In this document: piece by piece, positions 9,558 through 19,401 of the stretch
How positions within the stretch are numbered: the first letter of the stretch is position 1
How the letters are laid out: each line of letters begins with the position of its first letter
DNA from: Azorinus chamasolen
Lineage: Eukaryota > Mollusca > Bivalvia > Cardiida > Solecurtidae
NCBI GenBank assembly: GCA_963576725.1
Contig: OY755242.1
Span: 62,996,324 to 63,060,323 of the forward strand
DNA: 64,000 bases
Reading direction: 5' to 3'
Program-made: the position numbers and the translations under genes
Notes under the pieces: generated by a model
Database searches by the model: none
Told to the model about the DNA's origin: nothing
The model's input: only the letters and a program-made list of their open reading frames with translations

Positions 9558-10764
9558 TGTCACAAGTTTCCCTCTATTTATGAGGAAGACTATGTGATTC
9601 CGAATTCTTTAGTTGTTATGGAGTCAGATTCAAAGACTATTCAAGATGTGCATATATATTATATCATATATTCATATAAACACATAATTCTCATATCATA
9701 TCACAAACATATGTTTCACTTTAAAATCTCAACCACGTGTTCAGATGTACTATCTAAGAAATGACCACACAGGTCCAACATTAACTATTCGTCTAACCAC
9801 ACAGGTTAATGTATTGTTTCACTATTACCACACAGGCTAACTAATTAAATTGCACTCCACACAGGAAAATGAGTCTCTGTCTCTAACCACACAGGTTAAC
9901 TATTATATACTAATTGGCACTCCACACAGGATAATGAGTCTCTATCTCTAACCACACAGGTTAACTAAACACTACAGATTTATTCTCCACACAGGATTCT
10001 GAGTCACTGTCTCGACCACACAGGTATGCACATTACCACTTAGGTTCTACTACTCATATAACTTCACATATAGGATAACTATGACCACTGTTCAGTCTGC
10101 ACCATATCACGTGTTGCACGCAAATTCACACATATGTAATACTGTCATCAAAAGGTAATATCAATATAAAATATCTTCACACTAAAATATCCGCTATACA
10201 GAAACATATTGGGAGTAATATAAAAAAGGGTCTCAGTATTCACAGTGTCGCATTTATGACACGTTCTCTATCCAGCAGAGTCCAGAATAGGCATTGCTTT
10301 AAGCATGGACAATTACATATTCTCGATAGAATTCTGCATTGGCTAGTCAATAAAATGCATGGCTCAACACAAAACCTGGACCAGGCGCCTTTCCCCGTTA
10401 AACAATATCAGTCTACCAAAGGCCACCTAAAATAAAGGAAAGGGGGAAACTAACCAAACTGTCCCTTTAAACTAAATCCACAATCCACGCGAATGACAAA
10501 AGTAACAATGCAAAGCCCTAAACTACTGGACAAGGGGAAGGGAACTTACATTATTTTCTCTAATGTCCACTTCTCAAAAGCACGTCTGATCGCTCCCACT
10601 ACTGTGTATAAACTGCCCAGAGTACACCTGTACATGCATGGATTGCCTGTGCTACAGGTGAATGGCTTTATCATTATACCCAATATACACACTGTTAAAA
10701 AGAATCAAAGCGCAGAGAGTCCATCAAAGCATGAGAGCCCTAAGCCCAACTAAACTTTGTGACA
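9558..10764 (-). repeat. 5' LTR (intact)
   Basis: 1207 bp with TGTCAC/GTGACA inverted termini. Carries the same CCACACAGG array (about 9763-10040) and the same antisense 86-codon frame (10493-10753) as its partner. Confidence 0.92.
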
Positions 10765-10769
10765 CAGGA
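10765..10769. other. 5-bp target site duplication, right
   Basis: CAGGA directly after the LTR terminus GTGACA; matches 4948-4952. Confidence 0.85.
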
Positions 10770-10894
10770 TACCAGGTATAAATGTATGTCAACAATGATT
10801 TACATTGTATAGAAGACATCATCACAGACACGCCTGTTTTCCACCACGCAGGCGGATCCCATACATAATAGATCCCCGGAGTATTACTACTCTA

Positions 10895-11062
10895 CGTGCA
10901 TTGATTTTACTAGAGATACGGAAAGTTTTAGAATTGTGTACTTCTGAAACCTTTGTGATAAATAGAGCATTTGCCCCTAGGAGCAAATGCTCTATTTATC
11001 ACAATGTTTTCAAAAAGTTACTTTTACAGAGGCGTCAAAAGGTGTCAATATAAGGGAATGGG
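10895..11062. mobile_element. PAL-2 MITE
   Basis: Core palindrome with GCATTTGCCCCTAGGAGC centre near 10964-10985. The outer TTAA ends are not preserved. Confidence 0.65.
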
Positions 11063-11188
11063 ATAGCGCAGGTCAGTTCACGATGTATAGTATCATCGAC
11101 CCAGAAGGATCGGGGTCACATTTCTAGAGGCCACTATTACAATCGTGTCTCGCTAGAGAGACAAAATAATGTAGTAAGATTGGTGTTT

Positions 11189-11440
11189 TTAACCCTTGCC
11201 CTGATGAGTATTAATGTAAGAAATAATGACGTCATGAATATAAATAAGAATATTTTTTCTATAATGGCATAGGTACACATGGCATTTTGGCTCAGGCAGA
11301 CTCTGTAGAATCATATCTATATTACAACATAAGCAGACAAAGCAGACCCTGATCAGACGGCTCATATAGGAGCCGTCTGATCTGGGTCTACTCTGTTTGC
11401 AGATGCGTCAATATGCGCGTACATAAGGGAAAAGGGTTAA
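11189..11440. mobile_element. PAL-1a MITE with TTAA ends
   Basis: TTAA at 11189-11192 and 11437-11440. Left CCCTTGCCCTGATGAG, a near-perfect core centred on GGCTCATATAGGAGCCGTC, right GGGAAAAGGGTTAA. Confidence 0.8.
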
Positions 11441-12809
11441 ACAAAGCAGCGCAAATTCTTTAATGCAGATATTTCTGCATTACCTTTGTCCTCCATTGGG
11501 TAAATTGTGCAGTCAGGCAGGGTCATCAGACTCAGCACTGACGAATGATAACAAGAAACACAAAAGGTATTTATAAAAATAAAAACTTTATTCTAGAAAA
11601 GACAAGCAGAAATAATGCAAGAACTCTTATTGTTAAAATGTACGATGTCAACGTAATGTTTTAAAACTATCTCAAGTTAGTTCTTTATTTTACCTATTAT
11701 AAAATGTACATGAAAGCGCGTATATTTGTATTGATATGAAGATAACAAATCGAATTCACTTTAAGGCATAAAGTTTTTGTTTGTGCAGTCTGTAATTACT
11801 TAAAGAACGGTATTTATTTAGCCTAGATCAACGCTTTAATCGACTTGTGTGCATCATCATTAATGACATCATTAGCTGAATCTACATGTATTTTTAAAAC
11901 AATATAAAGTTAGCAACTTCAACCTACGTCTATGAGCCCAAGCCCCAGGTGATAGAGCCGTAGCAATAGCCTTCAATAAGTAGCTTTATATCAAAGAGAG
12001 CTAACAACCAGAGCCTCGGTGCTGTGGTCGGGGATAGTAATTAATACTATTAATACCACTACTCTAATATACTAAACAACCCGTCTTCTTTATTTCCTAT
12101 AGCAATGTCTGTGAATTATGGTGGTTTCGGAAAACTACCTGTTCGTCAAAAAGGACTTTATTATTAAATGTTGTATTAAATTGATAGCAAAATGATAGTA
12201 AAAGTTTGAAAGTTTAATAGTGGTTTCGACAAACTGGTAATATTGCTCAGCAACCATTACCATGAGGTGATAAATATCAGTACATCAGTACTTTGATTTT
12301 ATGGGAATTTCCAGGTCTTAAAATCTATTTTAAGAACAGAACTTTCGACAGTCGACAGTCTTCGGTCCCATGCTAAATATCTGCGTAAATAATGATTTTC
12401 TGTACTATATGGCGTTTTGACTGAACTGTATGAAGTTTATAGAACATGTCTGTGTAACATGATGCCTTACATGTGTTGTGATTATGTTAATTATTGCATT
12501 GAATTCATTTTGCGAGGCCGAAGCAGCCAATTATAATAAAACATAGTGTTTTGAAATAACTACAATGTCGTAAGAATTACCCCCAAGAAATTCGACAAGT
12601 TAGCAGACTGTATATCAGAATTTTACATAGTTTGGCAATGTGTAGAGGCATATAAAAAGGTTGTATGCCAGTCAAGGTATTAACTAATGAAAATAGAGTT
12701 TACTACTGAATACTAGTAGAGCATATGCAAATTACAATGTAACATAGTTTCTCATTGGTGGAAAACTAGAACAAAAGTGAAAATAGACAGCTAGCCGCTG
12801 AAAAATAGG
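11441..12809. other. Non-genic stretch
   Basis: A/T-rich single-copy-looking sequence with stop codons in all frames and no recognised repeat, RNA gene or convincing exon. Confidence 0.4.
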
Positions 12810-12862
12810 GCTGACATAAGTCAGACGGCTCCACCGGGAACCGTCTGACTAGGGTCAGGATA
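12810..12862. mobile_element. PAL-1 core fragment
   Basis: CTGACATAAGTCAGACGGCT and AACCGTCTGACTAGGGTCAG form a short palindrome without flanks. Confidence 0.45.
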
Positions 12863-12869
12863 TTAATTG

Positions 12870-13041
12870 CAGTAAAACCTCTCCATAACGACCACTATAT
12901 TACATCAAGTATTGTATGTTAAAGACAGGTGGTTGCTTAAAGCAATGTGAAAGTAAAACAGAACGCTCCTATAAACAACCACCTGCCCTAAATACCAGCT
13001 AATTAACACAATTTAGTGGCCGTTATAGAGAGGTTTTACTG
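12870..13041. mobile_element. PAL-3a pogo/Tigger-like MITE
   Basis: Ends CAGTAAAACCTCTCCATAA and TTATAGAGAGGTTTTACTG. Contains the AAAACAGAACGCTCCTATAA half core but has lost the mirror half. Confidence 0.75.
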
Positions 13042-13059
13042 TAGATTAAATTTTATAAT

Positions 13060-13232
13060 GGCATATGAACAAATGCTATGGAAATTAAAGTTTGTTACAT
13101 GCCTAAATGCTATGGAACGTAAAGTTTGTCACATGTACCTCAATGCTTTGAAATGTAAATTTGTTACATCCACCTAAATGCTATGGAATGTAAAGTTTGA
13201 TGCATGCATCTAAATGCTATGGAATGTGAAGT
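13060..13232. repeat. ~38-bp minisatellite, about five units
   Basis: Units contain AAATGCTATGGAA, GTAAAGTTTG and a variable ACATGCACCT segment. Confidence 0.7.
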
Positions 13233-13389
13233 GTAAAATTGAAAGTCGTTGTTTGGTATAAATTGTTTTATATAAAATCAGAGCTAGACGTTTACAAAGT
13301 GCATTACTTAACCCATTAACGCTTAATGCCCACAGCGAGCTAAACAGATCTTCATATGAAGCTAATAATAGATGTTCATAGATACATTT

Positions 13390-13582
13390 CAGAGCTACTG
13401 ATACGGGTGCATACACAAATATTAAAATCGTCATTTTCCCATCAAACCTTATACTGTGACCACTCTTTAGAATTGTCTAGAAGAGACGATTCTAAAGAGT
13501 GGTCACATTATAGGGCTTGGTGGAGAAATAAAGGAGTTATTCTTGAAAATGTTTTAATTTAGGCATCTAATCTGAAGCTCTG
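13390..13582. mobile_element. PAL-5 palindromic MITE
   Basis: CAGAGCT/AGCTCTG termini. Core arms ACTGTGACCACTCTTTAGAA and its mirror around a GAAGAGACG centre, with TTTGGTGGAGAAATAAAG-type outer arm. Confidence 0.65.
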
Positions 13583-13849
13583 ATTCAACATTTCTTACAT
13601 GAGTTTTCATGGACATATATATTGGAAATGAAGCATACAACACTACAAGAAATGGCAATGTATCAAAGGCCAGTTATACAATAAGTGTAAGTGTCATTTT
13701 CGGTATCATCCAGGTCCGCTCTTTCCACTAGTTACATTCCCTGAAATGGAAAAAAAAATATTTTAATTGTTACAAACTGTAATAATAACTCAGATCAATA
13801 GATAGATCAACTGGTGTAGATCAACATTGTAAAATCGTCAGATATAAAG

Positions 13850-13936
13850 CACAGGGGTAAGACACGTTTGAGTCAGTATATGTATATATAGAAAATATAT
13901 ATACATATACTGACTCAAACGTGTCTTACCCCTGTG
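13850..13936. mobile_element. PAL-6 foldback (hAT-like), near-perfect palindrome
   Basis: CACAGGGGTAAGACACGTTT and its exact mirror enclose a TATATAGAAAATATATA centre. Flanks ATATAAAG and ATATAAAA look like an 8-bp TSD with one change, which fits hAT. Confidence 0.8.
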
Positions 13937-14030
13937 ATATAAAAGAGCAAGTCTGAAACGCACATTTTTAATATAGGTATCGTATATATAATTATGCTTC
14001 TGTCGTTTTAAATCCCGTTGACACAAATCA

Positions 14031-14330
14031 GCCATTACTAGTTGTGAGGCTTGTCAACATTTAGTGTCTTGTTTACATAGGCATAAACCAGTCACCACCA
14101 ACTACCAGGGCGTGTCAACATTTCCTGTCTTGTTTACATACGCATAAACCGGTCTTCACCAGCTGCCAGTGCTTGTCAATATTTACTGTCTTGTTTACAT
14201 AAACACAAATCTGTCATAATTAGTTGTGAGGGATTATCAACATTTACTGCCCTGTTGATATAAGCTTAAATCAGTCATAACTTATACGGCTTTGAATTTT
14301 GACCATGCGTTTCTGCGTTCCTGTGTTTCT
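14031..14330. repeat. ~65-bp tandem array, first block
   Basis: About four units with TGTCAACATTT, CTGTCTTGTTTACATA and CATAAACCRGTC. A second, closely matching block is at 15030-15300. Confidence 0.75.
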
Positions 14331-14540
14331 ATAAAAGCCAATCTTTTTTAATAACTATGGGTTACTGTGAGACAAGCTTTTATTTATATACATTCATTTA
14401 TTTTACTTATTTTGATTCATACATTTTTCTTAGCGGGAACAAATAGTTTTGTCGAGGTTATTTGCTTCTTTTCTGCCAGTGAAAATGCTAGTGTATTAGG
14501 TATAAATGATTTAAAAGCACATCCCCAATTATAGCAGTCA

Positions 14541-14612
14541 GCGTGGTCGAAGGGTTATAACGGTGGCCTAAGAAATGTGAGGTCGTGGGTTCGATCCTCG
14601 GTGGAAGCTTGT
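14541..14612 (+). repeat. tRNA-like SINE head
   Basis: A-box-like GTGGTCGAAGGG and B-box GTGGGTTCGATCC in tRNA spacing, followed by T-rich sequence. Acceptor ends do not pair, so it is a SINE or tRNA pseudogene rather than a functional tRNA. Confidence 0.5.
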
Positions 14613-15029
14613 TTTTTTCTCTCTCATTTTTTTTGTTAGCACCCTTAGTTTACGTGCTTTTGGTTTAAAAGCAATTTTGTACAAAAATATTGTAAAAGTA
14701 TAAGTCCTTTGTTTGAATTTCGTCTTTGGTAAAGTTATTTAGCCGAGACCTTTTACTCGTGGTTTTGTTGACCGTTTTGAATATTTCACCATTGTGCATG
14801 AATACCATTGATCTGTGACGTAATGTGTATTACTGGTGTCATACACAGGTATTATGCATCATGGCTCATTAAAACATTACCCCGTTTCTGCTGTTAATTT
14901 ATACATTACAGTCATGTTTTCCCAATGTATCTGTTAATTAAAACTACTAAACAATATTGCTCCCTCTTTTTCTTCTATCCTGCTTAAAGACGTTACGCAG
15001 CCATTTTACGCTTGCGTAAAACCTTGCTT

Positions 15030-15300
15030 GTCACCAGTTGTGAAGGCTTGTCAATATTTAGTGTCAAAGCAAAACATCAGTTGTCACCGGCTGTGGGTAC
15101 TGTCTTGTCTGCATAGGCATAAACCAGTCATCATCAACTACCAGGGTGTGTCAACATTTCCTGTCTTGTTTACATACGCATAAACCGGTCTTCACCAACT
15201 GCCAGTGCTTGTCAATATTTACTGTCTTGTTTACATAAACACAAATCTGTCATAATCAGTTGTGAGGGATTATCAACATTTACTGCCTACAGCCTAACTA
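15030..15300. repeat. ~65-bp tandem array, second block
   Basis: Same units, same order of variants as 14041-14270. The sequence between (about 14340-15020) has a TTGCTCCCTCTTTTTCTTC and TTACGCAGCCATTTTACG stretch that recurs at about 34880-34975, so this is a dispersed composite repeat. Confidence 0.7.
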
Positions 15301-15340
15301 CAGCGACTACAAAATGAATAAGCATGACAAAGTCGGTGTT

Positions 15341-15565
15341 TTAACCATTTCCCTGTTCATTATTCATGTCAGAAATAATGACATCATGAATATTTATAAG
15401 CTGAAATATTATAATGTGAAAAAAAGCTGTAGAATCAGATCCATATCGTGCAAAAATCATGAAGAGAGCAGAACCTGATCAGATAGCTCCTATATGAGCC
15501 ATCTGATATGGGTCTACTCTGTTTGTAAATACGTGAAACGTCGTTTATATGAGGAAAAGGGTTAA
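15341..15565. mobile_element. PAL-1a MITE with TTAA ends
   Basis: TTAA at 15341-15344 and 15562-15565. Core GAACCTGATCAGATAGCTCC with mirror. Shares its right TTAA with the next MITE. Confidence 0.8.
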
Positions 15566-15790
15566 CCCTTCGCTTGCTACTCACGTCAATATACGTACCT
15601 GTAAATAGTGAAGACCCAGATGAGACAGCTCCAGCAGGAGCTGTCTCATCAGGGTCTGCACTATTTACAAGTTGATTGTGCAACCAGTGCACTCCACAGC
15701 AGTGATTGCATAGCGAAATACGTGTACACAGTGAAGAGCATGGGTAAAGAAGGAGAAATGTATTTTAAAATTCAGCAAGCGAAGGGTTAA
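15562..15790. mobile_element. TTAA MITE, PAL-1-like with distinct flanks
   Basis: Ends TTAACCCTTCGCTTGC and GCAAGCGAAGGGTTAA. Perfect core palindrome from GTAAATAGTGAAGACCCAGA around CAGCTCCAGCAGGAGCTG. Long CGCTTGC termini differ from other PAL-1 copies. Confidence 0.8.
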
Positions 15791-15826
15791 GACAGGACGA
15801 GTGTAATGCAGAAAGCTCCTAGCTAT

Positions 15827-15920
15827 AGGTTAATCCTTTACTCCATAGATAAGCATTTTCACGCCTTCGCAAACACAACCGTCTGATCAGGGTCTGCTCT
15901 GTTTGCTTACGAAATAATAA
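15827..15920. mobile_element. PAL-1 fragment
   Basis: Right-hand part of a PAL-1 copy, cut by the PAL-3 insertion that follows. A related fragment is at about 16150-16260. Confidence 0.5.
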
Positions 15921-16121
15921 GTAAAACCTCTCTTAACCGGACGTTAAATTTAGTATAAATATCGGTCTTGGAGACAGGTGACAGCTTAATGCAAGGTGGA
16001 AGTCATGCAGAAAGCTCCTCTAGGAGCTTTCTGCATGACTTTCACTCTGCATTAAGCAGTCACCTGCCTAAAATATCTAAATTCTTCTCTACTAGAATTC
16101 CGGTTAAGAGAGGTTTTACTG
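15921..16121. mobile_element. PAL-3b pogo/Tigger-like MITE
   Basis: GTAAAACCTCTCTTAACCGG and CCGGTTAAGAGAGGTTTTAC ends. Perfect centre GAAAGCTCCTCTAGGAGC. TA next to the right end. Confidence 0.8.
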
Positions 16122-16567
16122 TATAAACATGTCACATGACAATTCTAGTCATGGGAGCCGTCTGATCAGGGTCTGCTCTGTTTGCTTATGAAACCTTGTA
16201 GATATGACTCTACAATATCTGCTATGGCCATGGTTTCGTGTGTTCATAGCCCATTAAAATCAAAGCGTTGTAGACGCTGCAGTATTCTTTGCATGGTGTC
16301 AGTCTGATATCGAATAAGTTAATTCGCTTTGACATGGAATTGCGTATCTATAAGGGGATTAACACTTTATCCAGTTGATGATACAGTTGCAGCTGGCACT
16401 TCAGCCGTTTCCCACTATGCTTATTATCACAATGACCACTCGCAGTTTATGGTGTGATTACCTAATCGCTTGCATGAGGTCATCCGATGCGCGCTTCTTT
16501 ATTCATTGAGTATTTTCATTCATGCTATGATCACGTGATTTATTCACGTGACTGATATTTTTTATTT

Positions 16568-16980
16568 ATCATGCAACGTCACGAAATACAGTCACTTCCT
16601 ACTAGCATAATATTTTCCACGTCGACGCTGTATTTTGTGAGGTATAGTGCATATGTACTGACCCGACTGGAATGCAAGTTTGGTTCAGAAAATAGGAGGA
16701 AAACAAAAGGACGAAAAAGGCATAATTAAACATAAACATCAAATTAACACATTTTCTCAACTTTGTCTCAACTATCTGTCCATATAAAAGGATTAAATCA
16801 AGTTTGTTTATGTTGTAAAAGTCGATGACGTCGCTTTATGCCAATATGACGTCACGTAATTCGTACTTACATGTATTTTCATTCAGGGGACGAAACCGCT
16901 TTAGCAATCTTTCTTTTTCTTCATTTTCTCCATTTTTCTTGGAATTGCATGATAAAAGAATTACTATGCTAGTAGTTTGG
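16568..16980. repeat. 413-bp direct duplication, copy 1
   Basis: Copy 2 is at exactly +600 (17168-17580), with roughly a dozen differences. Both start ATCATGCAACGTCACG and end in the outer arm of a hairpin (ATTACTATGCTAGTAGTTTG). No coding capacity. Confidence 0.85.
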
Positions 16981-17014
16981 AAGCGACTTCCAAACTACTA
17001 GCATAGTAATTCTT
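16957..17014. repeat. Short hairpin version
   Basis: AAGAATTACTATGCTAGTAG arm and its mirror separated by a GCG-type loop at about 16983. Confidence 0.85.
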
Positions 17015-17167
17015 ATATCCGTGCGCCCTTCTTACACATTGCTATATTTTGTGGATTTTGTTTATTTTTGAACATAATAAGCCGAAGCTTATGTTACGAA
17101 GCATTTTCATGTCAGATATAGTATACCATGATTGGTTCCAGATGCCATGTTATTAAACACCTTTTAT

Positions 17168-17580
17168 ATCATGCAACGTCACGAAATACAGTCACTTCCT
17201 ACTAGCATAATATTTTCCACGTCGACGCTGTATTTTGTGAGGTATAGTGCATGTGTACTGACCCGACTGGAATGCAAGTTTGGTTAAGCCGATAGGAGGA
17301 AAACAGAAGGACGAAAAAGGCATAATTAAACATAAACATCAAATTAACACATTTTCTCACCTTTGTCTCAACTATCTGTCCATATAAAAGGACTAAATCA
17401 AGTTTGTTTATGTTGTAAAAGTCGATGACGTCACTGCATGCCAACATGACGTCACGTAATTCGTACTTGCATGTATTTTCATTCAGGGGACGAAACCGCT
17501 TTAGCAATCTTTCTATTTCTTCATTTTTTCCATTTTTCTTGGTGTTGCATGATAAAAGAATTACTATGCTAGTAGTTTGG
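17168..17580. repeat. 413-bp direct duplication, copy 2
   Basis: Second copy of 16568-16980. It ends in the same hairpin arm, which here continues into a much longer stem. Confidence 0.85.
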
Positions 17581-17703
17581 AAGTTCAGCTGTATTTTGGC
17601 TCGTCAGAAAAGTAGTTAAATGCTCGCCAAGGCTCGCATTTAACAACTTTTCTAACTCACCAAAATACAGCTGAACTTCCAAACTACTAGCATAGTAATT
17701 CTT
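17557..17703. repeat. Long hairpin version with CTCGCC/GGCTCG apex
   Basis: Same outer arms as 16957-17014 plus an inner stem from TTCAGCTGTATTTTGGCTCG to its mirror, with apex GCTCGCCAAGGCTCGC. Confidence 0.8.
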
Positions 17704-17738
17704 ATGTATCCATCGAATGCAGGTCAATATATTAAGAG

Positions 17739-17790
17739 GTTAAAATATAGCCTAGGTGTGCCTTCTGGCCATAATGGCACACCTGGTGCC
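17739..17790. repeat. Palindrome fragment, GGTGTGCC family
   Basis: GGTGTGCCTTCTGGCCATAA with a shortened mirror; relative of 18431-18501. Confidence 0.5.
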
Positions 17791-18430
17791 ATAATAGCCC
17801 GAGGGCTCTATAAATAGTAACAAAATAGCCGTAGAAAACTGTCATTACGGAGTCATGTGATCAAAGCCATAATGTCCCGGCGGGCCGATTATCCATAATC
17901 GGCCCACGATCTTTTTCACGTGCAATGCGTTGACGTTAGCAACATAGCTCTAGATCTAGATCTATTCAAACATGGCCGGAGAAAGGGATTTGACGTTGTT
18001 GTCAAATCGTATTCTAGATCTGGAAATCTGTAAAGTTTATACAATCGTAAAATTATATTAAAAATCAATTTCTTTATTTGTATCGATCGGTACTACCTGA
18101 CTTTGTTTATGTTATTCAAAAATGACAGTTGTGACGTCATAATTTCACGTCATCCATCGGAAGTTCTCAAACAAACTTAAGTTAAAACAGTGTAGTCAAA
18201 AGTAAAGTCATCGTTAGTGTTAGTGGTTATTACGTCGGACTACATATTTTTCGACGGGGATTCGAATCCCCATGAAAGTATGACTATTCCTTCCTTCTTT
18301 TTGCAACATTATAGATCTCTAGATCTATGTCTGTGGTTTGTTGGGATGTTACATCTACTGTAGATTGTGTTGAAATGAATAGGTGGCATATAGATCTATC
18401 TAGTAAAATGTTTAAGGTATTCAATAAAAA

Positions 18431-18501
18431 GGTCAAAATATGGCCTGTGTGTGCCTTCTGGCCATAATGGCCAGAAGGCACACCTAGGCCATATTTTAAC
18501 C
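18431..18501. repeat. Perfect-stem palindrome, GGTGTGCC family
   Basis: Arms GTGTGCCTTCTGGCCA and mirror around TAA, extended by AAAATATGGCC and GGCCATATTTT. Confidence 0.75.
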
Positions 18502-18527
18502 TCTTATTAATATTGATTGTCATTGTA

Positions 18528-18632
18528 GAGAGGTTTTAGAAATGTGAAGTATTGAAACCATTGTGATGAATAGAGCATTTGCTCCATAGGAGCTAATGCT
18601 CTATTTATCACAATGGTTTCATAAAGTGAAGG
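18528..18632. mobile_element. PAL-2 fragment
   Basis: Core TTGTGATGAATAGAGCATTT with mirror; outer flanks missing. Confidence 0.6.
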
Positions 18633-18856
18633 ATCTGCACTGTTTACTAATCTCATCACTGTCAATGGCTTGTATCAGCAAAAATTTTGTTTGCTGTGCA
18701 CCCCTAAACATGGAAATGGATGGGTTCCAAAAAATACTCTGGACGGGGTTTGCTTAAATAATATGGAAATAAATGGGTTAACTAGATGACGTCATAAGCG
18801 CGTGAATTATAATTGTCTCTGATAAGGGGGTGAAGTTTCATTAGTTATGGTCTGTA

Positions 18857-19068
18857 ATAACCAATTCCTTCATATAAACGTCTTTTCACACATTTGCAAA
18901 CAGAGAATATCCAGATCAGATGGTTCCTATAGGTAGGTCTTCTCTGTTTGCTTATGAAATTCACATAGATTTCTATAAATACATATAAAATGCCATTATA
19001 AACTTCAGCAAATAAATAATCATGATGCTATTATGTCATACATGAATAGTCAATGGGGAAAGGGTTAA
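18857..19068. mobile_element. PAL-1a MITE, degraded core
   Basis: Reverse orientation; ends GGGGAAAGGGTTAA with TTAA at 19065-19068. Core arms GCAAACAGAGAATATCCAGA and CTTCTCTGTTTGC. Confidence 0.65.
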
Positions 19069-19075
19069 GCATATA

Positions 19076-19220
19076 CAGTAAAACCTCTCTAAACCGAAAT
19101 TCTAGTAGGCAGGTGGCTTCTTAATGCAGAGTGAGTCTTTCACGGTGCATTAGGCTGCCATCTGTCTCCAATACTGATATTTATACTAAATTATCCGTCT
19201 GGTTTAGAGAGGTTTTACTG
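19076..19220. mobile_element. PAL-3b MITE in the 3' flank of the GM2A-like gene
   Basis: CAGTAAAACCTCTCTAAACC to GGTTTAGAGAGGTTTTACTG, TA on both sides. Ends 35 bp from the stop codon of the GM2A-like gene, so it probably lies in its 3' UTR. Confidence 0.8.
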
Positions 19221-19254
19221 TATTTCTTGAAATTTGCCATTATTACAAAGTGTA

Positions 19255-19401
19255 TCATACTAACTCTAGACATGCTTCAACATCCACACATATCAGATCC
19301 TTTCCTGCATCTGCGAGTTCCACATGTGCCTTGACAGTTCCTGTTATGCCCCCTGGGAACCCTGGCATTTGAAACGTGACATTCTTGACGTTGTAGTCGT
19401 T
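19255..19401 (-). CDS. GM2A-like gene, exon 4 (C-terminus)
   Basis: Acceptor GGCTTATAG then NDYNVKNVTF…FPGGITGTVKA…GKDLICVDVEACLELV and TGA at complement 19255-19257. Matches the last strand region of GM2A (VPxLxLPxxLTxGxYxxxxxLxxxGKxLxCIxIxAxL). Confidence 0.88.
   Translation of the reverse strand, partial: NDYNVKNVTFQMPGFPGGITGTVKAHVELADAGKDLICVDVEACLELV

Larger units (their letters stand above)
4953..10764 (-). mobile_element. LTR retrotransposon (Gypsy/Ty3 type), chimeric interior
   Basis: Two direct ~1.2-kb repeats (4953-6150 and 9558-10764) begin TGTCACAAG on the plus strand; the intact one ends TTTGTGACA. The unit is bracketed by a 5-bp duplication CAGGA (4948-4952 and 10765-10769). 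Transcription sense is minus: 5' LTR at 9558-10764, PBS at 9538-9555, gag-protease at 9428-7716, integrase fragment at 7762-7502. Downstream of that, the rest of integrase, RT, RNase H and the polypurine tract are missing. In their place, 6151-about 7300 holds the 3' part of another RT element on the opposite strand. The LTRs differ by about five substitutions and one 1-bp indel by eye, so insertion was recent. The element is non-autonomous as it stands. Confidence 0.92.
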
